DNA from: CAVYOE01 sp963770155
GTDB lineage: Bacteria; Actinomycetota; Thermoleophilia; Solirubrobacterales; 70-9
Direction: 5' to 3'
Assembly (NCBI GenBank): GCA_963770155.1
Contig: CAVYOE010000001.1
Span: 124,001 to 188,000, forward strand
Length of the DNA: 64,000 bases
A program made the translations under genes and the position numbers. The stretch's first letter is position 1; each line of letters starts with the position of its first letter. Shown one piece after another: positions 40,692-49,914 of the stretch. The notes under the pieces were generated by a model. It did no database searches and was not told where the DNA came from. It worked only from the letters and a program-made list of their open reading frames with translations.

Positions 40692-42239
40692 ATGAGGCGC
40701 GCCCTGATAGCCCTTGCCTCCGCCGCGGCGGCCGCTTTCGGCGTTGGCGCTTGTGGCGGGGACAGCGGCGACGAGATCGCCGGGATCAGCGAGATCACTC
40801 CCGCGGACGCCTTCGTCTACGTGGATGCCGTGATCCGGCCGGAGGGGGAGCAGAAGGAGCAGATCGAAGGGTTCCTCTCGACCGTGCTCGCCGACGACGA
40901 CCCGGGCGCCGAGATCGTCGATCTGATCGACGAGGGGTTGGCCGAGAACGCCAAGGAGAACAAGACCGACGAGGCGACTTTTGACGAGGACATCGAGCCG
41001 TGGCTGGGGGACGAGGCAGGGTTCTTCGTGCTCGGCGCCGGCGAGGACCCACCGGTCTTGACTGCGATCGACTCCAACGACACCGAGGCGGGCGTCGAGT
41101 TCTTCCGCTCACAATCGACGGAGACCCAGGATCGCGAGTACGGGGGCATCTCCTACGAGATCGGTGACGAGGGACAGGCGTTCGGTGAGCTCGAGGGCTT
41201 CGTCTTCGTCGGCGATGAGGCGGCGGTGAAGGCCGCGATCGATACGACCCAGGGCGAGGAGGAGCCGCTCACCGACTCCGATCAGTTCGACGAGGCGGTC
41301 GCCGACGTGCCCGAGGAGGCCGTGGGCCGGATCTATACCGACCTCGAGCAGGTGGCCGAGGAGTTTGCGCAGTCGCTTGCCGAGGACACCGAGGTTCCAC
41401 CCGGCGTCGCGGCCGACGCCGTCGACCAGTTCGAAGTCGGATCGAGCCTGGTGGCTTCGCTGGTCCCCGCGGAGGACAGCGTCGCACTCGACATCGAAGG
41501 GCTCGGCGGCGGCGAGAACCGGGAGGTCCCGCCTGACGTGCTCGGCGACATCCCGTTTGACGCGTTCTTCGCCGTCGGCCTCAGCGACGTCAGCGGCAAG
41601 GCCAAGAACCTGATCGACGCGATCGAGGAGTTCGGAGTGCCCGGGCTGAGCCGGGACGTGATCGCGGGCGCGCTGGAGCTCCAGGCCGGGCTCGATCTCG
41701 ACGAGGACGTGCTCTCCTGGCCGGGCGATGCCGCCTTCTTCCTGCGCGGGACCGATCCCGGCGCCGTCGAGGGCGTCCTCGTGATCGATTCCAAGGACGA
41801 CATTGCCGCCGCAAGGACGCTCGACGGCCTGCGGGAGGCACTCGAAGCGGACGGCACGGCCACGGCGCAGCCGTTGGAGCTCGGCGGTGCCGGCGGCAGC
41901 GGCTTCGAGTTGGAGACCGCCCAGTTCCCGGAGCCCCTCAACTTTGTCCAGCGCAACGGCAAGGTCGCGATCGGCCTCGGCGATGCGGCCACCGAGCAGG
42001 CCCTGAACTCGACCGAGACGCTGGCGGACTCGCCGGAGTTCAAGACTGCGACCGGCACTCTGGGCGAAGGTGGTCCGGCGTTCTATCTCTCGGTGCCCGA
42101 GGGGCTCAACTATCTGGAACAGCGGCCCGAAGGACAGGATCCCGAGTTCCAGGCGGCGCTGCCCTACCTGAAGCGCCTGGCCTTCCTCACCGCCGGCACC
42201 AATGAGGGAGCGCTCCGGATCGTCCTCGGAGCCGAGTGA
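40692..42239 (+). CDS. DUF3352-type lipoprotein
   Basis: A 515-aa precursor with a lipobox-like GVGAC after a short signal, so probably an anchored exported protein. The mature region is very acidic. EITPADAFVYVDAVIRPEGEQKEQIEGFL and FVFVGDEAAVKAAIDTTQG are typical of DUF3352, a family of unknown function with paired alpha/beta repeats. It sits between glmS and acpS with short gaps, so may be part of the wall-precursor operon. Confidence 0.75.
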   Translation: MRRALIALASAAAAAFGVGACGGDSGDEIAGISEITPADAFVYVDAVIRPEGEQKEQIEGFLSTVLADDDPGAEIVDLIDEGLAENAKENKTDEATFDEDIEPWLGDEAGFFVLGAGEDPPVLTAIDSNDTEAGVEFFRSQSTETQDREYGGISYEIGDEGQAFGELEGFVFVGDEAAVKAAIDTTQGEEEPLTDSDQFDEAVADVPEEAVGRIYTDLEQVAEEFAQSLAEDTEVPPGVAADAVDQFEVGSSLVASLVPAEDSVALDIEGLGGGENREVPPDVLGDIPFDAFFAVGLSDVSGKAKNLIDAIEEFGVPGLSRDVIAGALELQAGLDLDEDVLSWPGDAAFFLRGTDPGAVEGVLVIDSKDDIAAARTLDGLREALEADGTATAQPLELGGAGGSGFELETAQFPEPLNFVQRNGKVAIGLGDAATEQALNSTETLADSPEFKTATGTLGEGGPAFYLSVPEGLNYLEQRPEGQDPEFQAALPYLKRLAFLTAGTNEGALRIVLGAE

Positions 42240-42249
42240 CGCGCCGGCG

Positions 42250-42615
42250 ATGACGGTCGGCATCGACCTGCTCGAGATCGACCGCCTCGAGCGGGCGCTG
42301 GACCGGTATCCCCGGCTGGCGGAGCGGCTGTTCACGGAACGAGAGCTCGCGTATTCCCGGCAGCGCGCCCGGCCCGGGCGCCACCTGGCCGCCCGCTTCG
42401 CCGCCAAGGAAGCCGCGGTGAAGGCGCTCGGTTTGCGCGGAGGCTTCGGACTGAGAGAGGTGGAGGTCGAGGCGGGGGAACCGCCGTCGCTGCGGCTCAG
42501 CGGTCGCGCCGCGCGGGCCGCGCGGGAGCGGGACCTCGAGCTCAGCGTCTCGCTCACACACTCGCGCGCGTACGCGGCGGCAGTTGCAACCGCGACTCCG
42601 GCAACGGGCGCCTAA
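42250..42615 (+). CDS. acpS: Holo-[acyl-carrier-protein] synthase
   Basis: A 121-aa phosphopantetheinyl transferase that activates acyl carrier protein. GIDLLEIDRLERAL holds the first metal-binding Asp, FAAKEAAVKALG the Glu/Lys motif, and LSVSLTHSRAYAAAVA the C-terminal block. The start is the ATG 8 nt past the upstream stop-codon region; an earlier ATG at 42202 would overlap the lipoprotein gene. Confidence 0.94.
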   Translation: MTVGIDLLEIDRLERALDRYPRLAERLFTERELAYSRQRARPGRHLAARFAAKEAAVKALGLRGGFGLREVEVEAGEPPSLRLSGRAARAARERDLELSVSLTHSRAYAAAVATATPATGA

Positions 42616-42636
42616 CGCGACTACGCTGGCCGCGTC

Positions 42637-44175
42637 ATGGCGGCCAAACTCGAAGCGTGGCTCGACCCGGTTCTCGATGCGCAGCAGATGCGCGCGGTCG
42701 ACCGATGGGCGATCGACGATAAGGGGGTTCCGTCCGTCGATCTGATGGAGGCCGCCGGCAAGGCACTGGCTGAGGCGACCGGACGGATCGCGGCGGAGGG
42801 GCCGGTCCGGGTCGTCTGCGGCAAGGGCAACAACGGCGGTGACGGCTTGGTCGCGGCCAGGCATCTCAGCGAAACCGGATTCGAGGTCGAGGCGATGCTG
42901 CTGGCCGCCACCGACGAGCTCTCGGAGGATGCCCGCGCGAATCTCGAGCGTTATCCAACCGCCCGCACGATGGCCGGGTCCGGTCTGAGCGAGGCGCTCG
43001 CGGGCTCGGGGGCGGTGGTGGACGCCATCTTCGGGACCGGCTTCGAGGGCGAGCCCCGCGACCCGGCTGCGACCGCGATCGAAGCCATCAATGACTGCGG
43101 CGCCCCGGTCGTCTCGGCGGACATCGCTTCCGGCGTCAATGCGTCGACGGGCGAGGTCGAGGGGACTGCGGTCCGCGCTGAGGTCACCGTCACCTTCCAT
43201 GCGTCGAAGCTCGGGCATTGGATCGAGCCGGGCAAGTCGCACACGACTGAGCTTGCGGTGGCAGAGATCGGGATCCCCGCGGGATCCCCGGGCGAGCCCG
43301 GCGCCGGGCTGATCAAGTCCGATGTTCTCGAGCTGGCGCCGCCGCGGGAGGCCGGCTCGACCAAGTTCAGCTCGGGACAGGTGGTGATCGTTGGTGGCTC
43401 CCGCGGGCTGACCGGGGCTGTCTGCCTCGCGGCCGAGGCGGCGATCCGGGCTGGCGCGGGTTACGCCACCGTCGCGGTCCCGAGCGAGCTCGAGGACATC
43501 TTCGAGATCAAGTTGACCGAGGTGATGTCGGTGGGCCTGCCAAGCAGGGAAGGCCATCTGCGTCCTGCCGCGGAGGAGCGGCTGCTCGAGGCGTGTGAAA
43601 AGGCCGCAGCCGTCGTCCTCGGCCCGGGCCTCGGCAAGAACGCCGGCGCCGCGGCGTTGGCGCAGGAGGCGGCATTGCGGATCAAGGCGCCGCTCGTCCT
43701 CGATGCCGACGGCCTGAACGCTCACGCCGGCTCGCCGAGCTCTCTCGCCGGAAGGGAGGCGCCGACCGTCCTCACCCCGCACGCCGGAGAGCTCGGCCGG
43801 CTCCTCGGCGCCTCCTCCGAGGAGGTCGCGACGAGGCGCCTCGCCTGCGCGCAAGGCGCCGCGCGCCAGACCAGGGGCATCGTCGTTCTCAAGGGTGACG
43901 ACACGATCATCACCGACGGCGAGCGGATCGCGGTCAAGAACCTGCCGAGCCCGAGCCTGGCGACGGCCGGCACGGGCGACGTCCTGAGCGGAATGATCGC
44001 CGCGCTGCTGGCCCGTGGCATGGATCCCTTCGCCGCGGCCTGCGCCGCGGTCATCGCACATGCGCGGGCCGGCCGCCGCGCTGGCGACCGCCTCGGCAAC
44101 GAGGCGGTGATCGCCGGTGACGTCATCGACGAGATTCCAGCCGGCCTCGATCCCGCGGGAGGCGAAAGTGACTGA
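42637..44175 (+). CDS. nnr: Bifunctional NAD(P)H-hydrate epimerase / ADP-dependent dehydratase
   Basis: A 512-aa metabolite-repair enzyme. The N-terminal epimerase domain (about 10-215) has DAQQMRAVDRWAID, VVCGKGNNGGDGLVAARHL and SADIASGVNASTGEV. The C-terminal dehydratase domain, from about 230, has VVIVGGSRGLTGAVCLAAEAA, LGPGLGKN, LDADGLNAH, LTPHAGELGRLLG and TAGTGDVLSGMIAALLARG. It restores damaged NADH/NADPH hydrates. Located between acpS and alr, the common actinobacterial order; alr overlaps by 8 bp. Confidence 0.95.
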   Translation: MAAKLEAWLDPVLDAQQMRAVDRWAIDDKGVPSVDLMEAAGKALAEATGRIAAEGPVRVVCGKGNNGGDGLVAARHLSETGFEVEAMLLAATDELSEDARANLERYPTARTMAGSGLSEALAGSGAVVDAIFGTGFEGEPRDPAATAIEAINDCGAPVVSADIASGVNASTGEVEGTAVRAEVTVTFHASKLGHWIEPGKSHTTELAVAEIGIPAGSPGEPGAGLIKSDVLELAPPREAGSTKFSSGQVVIVGGSRGLTGAVCLAAEAAIRAGAGYATVAVPSELEDIFEIKLTEVMSVGLPSREGHLRPAAEERLLEACEKAAAVVLGPGLGKNAGAAALAQEAALRIKAPLVLDADGLNAHAGSPSSLAGREAPTVLTPHAGELGRLLGASSEEVATRRLACAQGAARQTRGIVVLKGDDTIITDGERIAVKNLPSPSLATAGTGDVLSGMIAALLARGMDPFAAACAAVIAHARAGRRAGDRLGNEAVIAGDVIDEIPAGLDPAGGESD

Positions 44176-45283
44176 GCGTGCCCTCGCCGTGGTTGATACC
44201 GGTGCAATCGAGCGCAACTGTGCGCTGATCGCCGGCAAGCTCCACGGGGAGGCCGAGCTCTGCGCCGTTGTCAAGGCCGACGGTTACGGCCACGGGATGG
44301 TTGCCGCCGCGACGGCCGCGCTGGCAGGGGGCGCCAGCCGGCTCGCCGTTGCCACCGCCGCCGAGGCAGAAGGGCTTCGCGCGGGTTTCGGAACGACGCC
44401 GATACTGGTCATGGGTGCGCTCACCGAGGACGATCTTCGCCGTGCCCTGCGGGCCGGTGGCGAGATCGCGGTCTGGCACCCCGGATTTCGCGACCAGGCC
44501 TCCCGGGTCGCGGCGGAGCTCGGAACCCGCGCAGCGGTCCATGTCAAGTTCGACAGTGGCATGGGCCGGCTCGGGACCACCGACGAGGAGCTCGCACTTG
44601 ACCTGGTCGAATCGGTTGCCGCCGACGAGCACCTGGAACTCACCGGCCTCTGGACCCATTTTGCGACCGCCGACGAGTCGCGCTCGAAGTTCTTCGAGCA
44701 GCAGCTGAACCGGTTCGACGGCCTGGTCGAGAAGGTCCGTGCTGCCCACCCGGGCTGCCTCGTCCACGCCGCCAACAGCGCTGCCGTCTTCCGCGAGCCG
44801 GCTTCTCATTTCGACATGGTCCGCTGCGGGATCGCGATCTACGGACTCGATCCCCAGAACCAGTCGCCCGACCAGCTCGGCCTGGCGCCGGCGATGGAGC
44901 TGCGCTCTTACGTCGCCGACGTCAAGCGCTTTACGCGAGGTATGAGTGCGGGATACGGGCGCAAGTGGAAGGCGCGCCGCGACACCTGGGTCGGGGTGCT
45001 GCCGATCGGCTACGGCGACGGGGTCCGCCGCGGCCTCACCAATGACGCCGAGGTGCTCGTCGGTGGCCGGCGCTATCCGCTGGTCGGGACGATCTCGATG
45101 GACAACATCACGATCGAACTGGGGCCGGAGACGACGGTCGCCCCCGGCACCGAAGCGGTCCTCATCGGAACCCAGGGAGAGGAGCGCATCCTCGCCGAGG
45201 ACCTGGCCCAGCGCCTTGAAACGATCAACTACGAGATCACCTGCGGGATCTCGGCCCGGGTTCCGCGCGCGTACGTCGGGTGA
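44168..45283 (+). CDS. alr: Alanine racemase
   Basis: A 371-aa PLP enzyme making D-alanine for peptidoglycan. Lys36 in VVKADGYGHG binds the cofactor; HVKFDSGMGRLG, YGLDPQNQ and the SAGYGRKWKARRDTWVGVLPIGYGDG block carry the catalytic tyrosine region; VGTISMDNITIELG is conserved. GTG start chosen because it overlaps the nnr stop and begins the family fold (ALAVVDTGAIERNCALI). Length is normal. Confidence 0.95.
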   Translation: MTERALAVVDTGAIERNCALIAGKLHGEAELCAVVKADGYGHGMVAAATAALAGGASRLAVATAAEAEGLRAGFGTTPILVMGALTEDDLRRALRAGGEIAVWHPGFRDQASRVAAELGTRAAVHVKFDSGMGRLGTTDEELALDLVESVAADEHLELTGLWTHFATADESRSKFFEQQLNRFDGLVEKVRAAHPGCLVHAANSAAVFREPASHFDMVRCGIAIYGLDPQNQSPDQLGLAPAMELRSYVADVKRFTRGMSAGYGRKWKARRDTWVGVLPIGYGDGVRRGLTNDAEVLVGGRRYPLVGTISMDNITIELGPETTVAPGTEAVLIGTQGEERILAEDLAQRLETINYEITCGISARVPRAYVG

Positions 45284-45290
45284 GGTCGCC

Positions 45291-46721
45291 GTGACGGACC
45301 CATCGGAGCTCGACCGCCTTCTCTCCGAGTCGGACGCGGTCCAGGTCGCCCGTGCGGCCCTTTCCCGGAAGACTGCCTGGGTCGTGGGCGGCGCGGTTCG
45401 CGACGCGGCTCTCGGCCGCGAGGTTGTCGATCTCGACCTCGCCGTACCCGAAGGAACCGAGCAGGACGCCGCCCAGCTCCTAGCCCGCAAGGGCAAGGGG
45501 CACAGCTTCCAGCTGTCCGAGCGCTTTGCCACCTGGCGAGCTGCCGCCCCAGACCGCTCTTGGCAGATCGACATAGCGGCGCTGCGAGGCCGCGCAATCG
45601 AGGTGGATCTGGCCGAGCGCGACTTCACGATCAACGCGATCGCGCTTCCACTGGGCGGTGGCGAGCCGATTGACCCCCACCGCGGCCTGGCCGATCTCGA
45701 GAGCGGGGTCCTGAGGGCCGTCTCTCATCGGACCTTCACAGACGACCCGCTGCGGCTGCTGCGCGCGGCGCGGCTCGCCTCTGCACTTGCGTTCTCGGTC
45801 GACCGCCAGACGACCAAGCTTGCGATCGCCTCCGCCGAGAGAGCGAGTGAACCGGCGGGCGAGAGGACCTTCGCCGAGCTTCGCGAGATCGTCGCCGGTC
45901 CGGCGCCGCTCCAGGGCCTCGCGATGATGGACGAGCTCGGAGCGACGCCGGGCGTCTTGCCCGAGCTTGCGGCACTCCGCGGCGTCGTCCAGAACCCAAA
46001 CCACCACCTCGATGTCCACGGGCACACGCTGAAGGTGCTCGAGGAGCTGCTCGCGATCGAGGGCGATTTGGAGCGGTTCACCGGGGAGCGAGCCACTGAG
46101 ATGCAGGAGCTCCTGGACGAACCACTGGCCGACGAGCTCACACGCGGAGGAGCCCTGCGCTTCGCGGCCCTACTTCATGACGTCGGGAAGCCCGAGACAC
46201 GGGGGCAAAGGGGCGACTACGTCACCTTCATCGGGCATGACGCGGCCGGGGCCCGGATCGTCGCTGCAATCTGCAAGCGACTGCGGACCTCGCGCAAGTT
46301 CAGCGCCTATGTCCAGCAGATCACCGAGAACCATCTGCGGCTCGGCTTCCTCGTGCCGCAGCGCCCGCTCGCCAAGCAGGCCGAGTACGAGTACCTGCGG
46401 GCTACGGAGCCGGTCAGCGCCGATGTCACCCTGCTCACGGTCGCCGACCGTCTCGCTGCGCGGGGCAGCGGTCCGGTGGCCAGCGAGGAGATGGTCGAGG
46501 GGCATCTGGAGCTGGCGCGCGAGATGCTCGCCGCCGCGCTCGACTGGCGCCGTGACCCGCCGCGGCCGCCGGTCGGGGGGGATGAGCTGGCGAGCGAGCT
46601 CGGGATCGGCCCGGGCCCGGAGCTCGGGGAGATCCTGGAGCGGCTCCGCGCCGGGGTCTATACCGGCGAGATCTCGACCCGTGAAGATGCCCTCGAGCTG
46701 GTCCGGGGCCGCAACCTTTAA
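45291..46721 (+). CDS. CCA-adding enzyme / poly(A) polymerase-type nucleotidyltransferase with HD domain
   Basis: A 476-aa class II nucleotidyltransferase. WVVGGAVRDAALGREVVDLDLAV has the GG and DxD metal motifs, ERDFTINAIAL and DPHRGLADLESGVLRAV follow, and TDDPLRLLRAARLASAL is the RNA-binding neck. An HD domain (LLHDVGKPETRG) occupies the middle. It most likely repairs or builds the CCA end of tRNA. GTG start 7 nt after alr; no good ATG is nearby. Confidence 0.88.
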   Translation: MTDPSELDRLLSESDAVQVARAALSRKTAWVVGGAVRDAALGREVVDLDLAVPEGTEQDAAQLLARKGKGHSFQLSERFATWRAAAPDRSWQIDIAALRGRAIEVDLAERDFTINAIALPLGGGEPIDPHRGLADLESGVLRAVSHRTFTDDPLRLLRAARLASALAFSVDRQTTKLAIASAERASEPAGERTFAELREIVAGPAPLQGLAMMDELGATPGVLPELAALRGVVQNPNHHLDVHGHTLKVLEELLAIEGDLERFTGERATEMQELLDEPLADELTRGGALRFAALLHDVGKPETRGQRGDYVTFIGHDAAGARIVAAICKRLRTSRKFSAYVQQITENHLRLGFLVPQRPLAKQAEYEYLRATEPVSADVTLLTVADRLAARGSGPVASEEMVEGHLELAREMLAAALDWRRDPPRPPVGGDELASELGIGPGPELGEILERLRAGVYTGEISTREDALELVRGRNL

Positions 46722-46809
46722 GAGCTCGGGAGCGCTATAAGGATGGAGCGCCGCCAGCGGGCAGGGGACCCCGCCCCTCGGTGGTGGACCCAACCAAGGA
46801 GGAAATGAA

Positions 46810-47265
46810 ATGCGAAGGATTTTCATGGCCGGCGCAACCTGCGTCTTGGCCATCGCCCTGATCGCCGCACCTGGCGTCACGGCGAAGAAGAAGGTGAAGA
46901 AGCCGCGGAACATCTCGGGCACGGTCACCGTGACGGCCACGAGCCCGGTAACCGTCGCTGCCCCGCTGACCCTGATGAAGGGCAACGTCCAGGCCCAGGC
47001 CAGTTGCCGGAAGAGCCGGACGGTTCACCTCAGGATTGTCAATCAGGACGGCACCCCGGTTGCGGGCGGCCTTGACCTCGCCTGGCCCACCGGCCCGAAT
47101 GGCGATTTCGAAGTCTCCGACAACGCTCCGACCGAGCCGGGGACCTACACGCTGAAGACCACGGTCGATGGCGTGTTCCGTAAGTCGGGCAAGGGCAAGA
47201 ACGCCAAGAAGTTCAATTGCCTCCCGATCACCGGACCGGACGTCCCGGTCGTCGTCAATCCGTAA
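46810..47265 (+). CDS. Small secreted beta-type protein, paralogue A
   Basis: A 151-aa precursor with a signal peptide ending near VTA, then a Lys-rich stretch (KKKVKKPRN). The mature part has SCRKSRTVHLRIVNQDGTPV, EPGTYTLKTTV and a late Cys (KKFNCLP). The same spacing (Cys-x2-S/G-Arg-T/S-Val, Gly-Thr-Tyr/Trp, late Cys) occurs in the products at 47381 and 49393, so the three are probably one family. AAGGAGG precedes the start by 5-11 nt. Function unknown; likely an extracellular immunoglobulin-like domain with one disulfide. Confidence 0.6.
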   Translation: MRRIFMAGATCVLAIALIAAPGVTAKKKVKKPRNISGTVTVTATSPVTVAAPLTLMKGNVQAQASCRKSRTVHLRIVNQDGTPVAGGLDLAWPTGPNGDFEVSDNAPTEPGTYTLKTTVDGVFRKSGKGKNAKKFNCLPITGPDVPVVVNP

Positions 47266-47296
47266 CAAGAACACCGGCAAGCATTGAAATGAGCAA

Positions 47297-47328
47297 GCGG
47301 CCCGCCCACCACGCGTGCGGCGGGCCGC
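47297..47328 (+). terminator. Terminator hairpin after secreted paralogue A
   Basis: A perfect 10-bp stem GCGGCCCGCC / GGCGGGCCGC with a 12-nt loop, followed by CTTGC. It lies 31 bp past the stop codon and ahead of the next secreted gene. Confidence 0.65.
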
Positions 47329-47380
47329 CTTGCATCCGGAGGCGGGGTGTGTCGGAAGGGCCCCTCACTAGACTTCGGCG

Positions 47381-47857
47381 ATGATGAAGCGCGGGCTGAT
47401 AGCCGGGGGCGTGGGCCTGATCGCGGTAGCGCTGGGGGCCGCGGCGCCCGCCGATGCGCGCACGATCGGCAAGGGCCGGATGACCCTCTCGGTCGGCATC
47501 GAGCGCACCAACGAGCTCGTCGTCTTCATTACCCAGGGCGCGATCAAGGTGAAGTCGAAGAAGCAGCGCACATGCCAGAGGTCGCGCTCGGTCATCTACA
47601 AGGCAACCGATCCCAACGGGCAGCCGATCGTTCTGCAAGCCATTCAGCTGAGCAAGGGCAACGGCACCTACCGTCACCGCAACACCTTTGTCTACGACTT
47701 CGGCGGGCCCCTCGAGCCCGAGGAGGTCCCTTCCAACGGCGGCACCTACACCTTTCAGGCCCGGGTCCCGAAGCAGAAGGACCTGAAGAGCCGGGACAGG
47801 TGCGTCGGCCTCGCCGCGCCGGTGGTCAGCGTGGTCGTCCCCCCGCGGACTGGATAG
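47381..47857 (+). CDS. Small secreted beta-type protein, paralogue B
   Basis: A 158-aa precursor with a signal peptide ending at ADA. The mature part carries RTCQRSRSVIYKATDPNGQPI, NGGTYTFQARV and SRDRCVG near the end, matching paralogues A and C in cysteine position and motif order. Two adjacent ATG codons (47381, 47384) could each start translation. Followed 12 bp later by the HIT gene. Confidence 0.6.
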   Translation: MMKRGLIAGGVGLIAVALGAAAPADARTIGKGRMTLSVGIERTNELVVFITQGAIKVKSKKQRTCQRSRSVIYKATDPNGQPIVLQAIQLSKGNGTYRHRNTFVYDFGGPLEPEEVPSNGGTYTFQARVPKQKDLKSRDRCVGLAAPVVSVVVPPRTG

Positions 47858-47869
47858 CCTGCCGCCGAG

Positions 47870-48283
47870 ATGGCGGCGCAAGACGATTGTCTCTTCTGCG
47901 GGATCGTGGCCGGCGACGTGCCCGGCCAGATCATCGACTCGGATGACCAGACGGTCGCCTTCATGGACATCAATCCGGCCAGCAAGGGGCACGCGCTGGT
48001 GGTGCCGCGTAAGCACAGCTCCGACCTGATGGAAATAGCCGAGGGGGATCTCGCGGCGACGATGACCGCCGCCCAGCGGCTGAGCAAGCGGATCGACGAG
48101 GTCCTGGAGCCCGACGGCGTCAACATCCTCAATTGCTGCCGGCCTGCCGCCTGGCAGACCGTGTTCCATTTTCACATTCACGTGATCCCCCGCTGGCACG
48201 ACGACCCACTGAAGCTGCCCTGGATCCCGCGTGGGGGCGACCAGGATTCGATCGCGGCACTGGCGGAGCAGATCCGGACTTGA
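47870..48283 (+). CDS. HIT family hydrolase
   Basis: A 137-aa histidine-triad protein. CLFCGIVAGDVPGQIIDSDD is the typical N-terminus with the CxxC zinc half, and FHFHIHVIPRW is the catalytic triad HxHxH. Likely hydrolyses AMP-amide or dinucleotide substrates. The tail WIPRGGDQDSIAALAEQIR is common in actinobacterial members. Its stop overlaps the TTG start of the next gene. Confidence 0.92.
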   Translation: MAAQDDCLFCGIVAGDVPGQIIDSDDQTVAFMDINPASKGHALVVPRKHSSDLMEIAEGDLAATMTAAQRLSKRIDEVLEPDGVNILNCCRPAAWQTVFHFHIHVIPRWHDDPLKLPWIPRGGDQDSIAALAEQIRT

Positions 48284-49056
48284 GCAACCTGGTCAGACTC
48301 GAGCGGGACGGGCCGCTGGCGGTGCTCGTCGTCGACAACCCTCCACTCAACCTGTTCGGAACGGACACCTTCGCTGCGCTGGTCGAGCGCGTCGACGAGG
48401 TCGCCGCTTCCGATGCACGCGCGATGGTCCTGCGTGCCGAGGGCGATCTGTTCACCGGGGGCGCCGACGTCAACAACTTTCAGAAGGTCGTCGAGGAGGG
48501 CGGCGCCGATCGCTTCGGCGAGCTCCTGGTTGCCGCCGACAAGCTCGAGGGACTCCCGATTCCGACCCTCTCCCTGGTCCACGGTCTCTGCCTCACGGCC
48601 GGGCTCGAGGTCTCGCTTGCCTGCGACATGATCTGGGCCGACCAGTCGGCCAAGTTCGGCCTGGTCGAGGCGGTGGTCGGATTGACCCCGGGCGCCGGCG
48701 GCACCCAGCGGATGGCCGAGCGCGCCGGCCCGGCGCGGGCGGCCGAGTTCGTGATGAGCGCAGGTCTCTACGACGCGGAGACGCTGGAGCGCTGGAACGT
48801 CGTCAACCGCGTGCTCCCGGACGATCAGCTCCTCGAGAAGGGGATGAAGTTCGCCCGGCGTCTCGCTGACGGCCCCACGGTTGCGCACGCGGCGACCAAG
48901 CGGATCATCCGCGCCTACCGCAAGGGCGGCGTCGAGGAGGCTGACCGGATCACGCCCGACCAGTTCGCCGAGCTGTTCGAGAGCGAGGACCTCCAGGGCG
49001 CGGTGAAGAGCTTCCTCGAGGACGGACCCGGAAAGGCGTCTTTCAAGGGTAAGTAG
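48280..49056 (+). CDS. Enoyl-CoA hydratase/isomerase family protein
   Basis: A 258-aa crotonase-fold protein. FTGGADVNNF is the oxyanion-hole block, and VHGLCLTAGLEVSLACDMIWADQSAKFGLVEAVVGLTPGAGGTQRM carries the second oxyanion Gly and the position of the catalytic acids. The residue Glu164-equivalent of true hydratases appears within FGLVEAVVG; activity could be hydratase or isomerase. TTG start overlaps the HIT stop, and no ATG lies early enough to keep the first strand. Confidence 0.87.
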   Translation: MSNLVRLERDGPLAVLVVDNPPLNLFGTDTFAALVERVDEVAASDARAMVLRAEGDLFTGGADVNNFQKVVEEGGADRFGELLVAADKLEGLPIPTLSLVHGLCLTAGLEVSLACDMIWADQSAKFGLVEAVVGLTPGAGGTQRMAERAGPARAAEFVMSAGLYDAETLERWNVVNRVLPDDQLLEKGMKFARRLADGPTVAHAATKRIIRAYRKGGVEEADRITPDQFAELFESEDLQGAVKSFLEDGPGKASFKGK

Positions 49057-49075
49057 GAGTACCCTGCCCGTCCGC

Positions 49076-49294
49076 ATGGGCAAGGAAGAAAAGATCGAGA
49101 TGGAGGGCGAGATCACCGAGGCCCTGCCGAACACGATGTTCAAGGTCAAGCTCGACAACGACCACGTCGTGCTCGGCCACATCTCGGGCAAGATGCGCAG
49201 GCACTACATCCGGATCCTCCCGGGAGACCGGGTCAAGATCGAGCTCTCTCCCTACGACCTCGATCGCGGCCGGATCACCTACCGCTACAAGTAG
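49076..49294 (+). CDS. infA: Translation initiation factor IF-1
   Basis: A 72-aa OB-fold protein: KEEKIEMEGEITEALPNTMFKV, VLGHISGKMRRHYIRILPGD and VKIELSPYDLDRGRITYRYK match IF-1 throughout. It blocks the A site during initiation. Usually found beside rpmJ-rpsM; here it stands alone between an enoyl-CoA hydratase and a secreted protein, so this may be a relocated or second copy. Confidence 0.96.
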   Translation: MGKEEKIEMEGEITEALPNTMFKVKLDNDHVVLGHISGKMRRHYIRILPGDRVKIELSPYDLDRGRITYRYK

Positions 49295-49392
49295 CGGCTC
49301 GGGAAAACCCCTGCTAACAGTGCAATTCTCGTTTACGGGCGCAGGTGGGGGGTATGAGACCGTCCGTCAAGCTGATTCGGGAGGTCTCACTG

Positions 49393-49830
49393 ATGAAACT
49401 GAAGGCATCGGTACTGATGGCCGCGGCGTGCGCGCTGGTGCTCACTGCGGTGAGCGGTGTAGCGTTCGGGAAGGCCGCGAAGACTGCACTGGTCGTGGAT
49501 TCGAAGCCGGCGATCTCAACGGGCGCTGGTGGCAAGACGGTGATCACCGCCGGCCACCTGGTCACGACGAAGCGTTGCCGTGGCGGCAGGACCGTGGTCA
49601 TGGTCCGCACCGACCCGGCTGGAAACGTCCAGACCGAGGGCAAGCAGGGCGAGCTCGGTCGTACCGCGTCCGCCCGCACCGGAACCTGGTCACTGACCGG
49701 CGAGCTGCAGGGTGCGCCGAAGGTCGAGGATCGCATCCTGGTCATGGTCAAGAAGAAGCGTTCGCCGACCGGGCGGCTCCTGTGCCGCGGCGCTCGCTCC
49801 GAGCTGCTGCTGATCGCAGAGACCAAGTAA
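49393..49830 (+). CDS. Small secreted beta-type protein, paralogue C
   Basis: A 145-aa precursor. GGGAGG lies 9-14 nt before the ATG, and the signal peptide ends near AFG. The mature part has RCRGGRTVVMVRTDPAGN, TGTWSLTGEL and LLCRGARSELLL, the same motif order as paralogues A and B. A longer in-frame start at 49345 would place charged residues ahead of the signal, so it was not used. A terminator follows. Confidence 0.6.
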   Translation: MKLKASVLMAAACALVLTAVSGVAFGKAAKTALVVDSKPAISTGAGGKTVITAGHLVTTKRCRGGRTVVMVRTDPAGNVQTEGKQGELGRTASARTGTWSLTGELQGAPKVEDRILVMVKKKRSPTGRLLCRGARSELLLIAETK

Positions 49831-49839
49831 GCGACTGAA

Positions 49840-49865
49840 CCGGGGCGCGCTGCGGCGCGCCCCGG
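49840..49865 (+). terminator. Terminator hairpin after secreted paralogue C
   Basis: A perfect 11-bp stem CCGGGGCGCGC / GCGCGCCCCGG with loop TGCG, 9 bp past the stop codon. It also lies downstream of the minus-strand GH63 gene, so it may serve both strands. Confidence 0.75.
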
Positions 49866-49914
49866 TATAAGTTCTCCCCAGACGGGGCCGGTCTCTAGCT
49901 CCTCCGCTGGACGG

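Noticed and set aside
42187..44274. 695-codon minus-strand frame opposite acpS and nnr
   Set aside because: Runs through two certain genes on the other strand and shows no recognisable domain.
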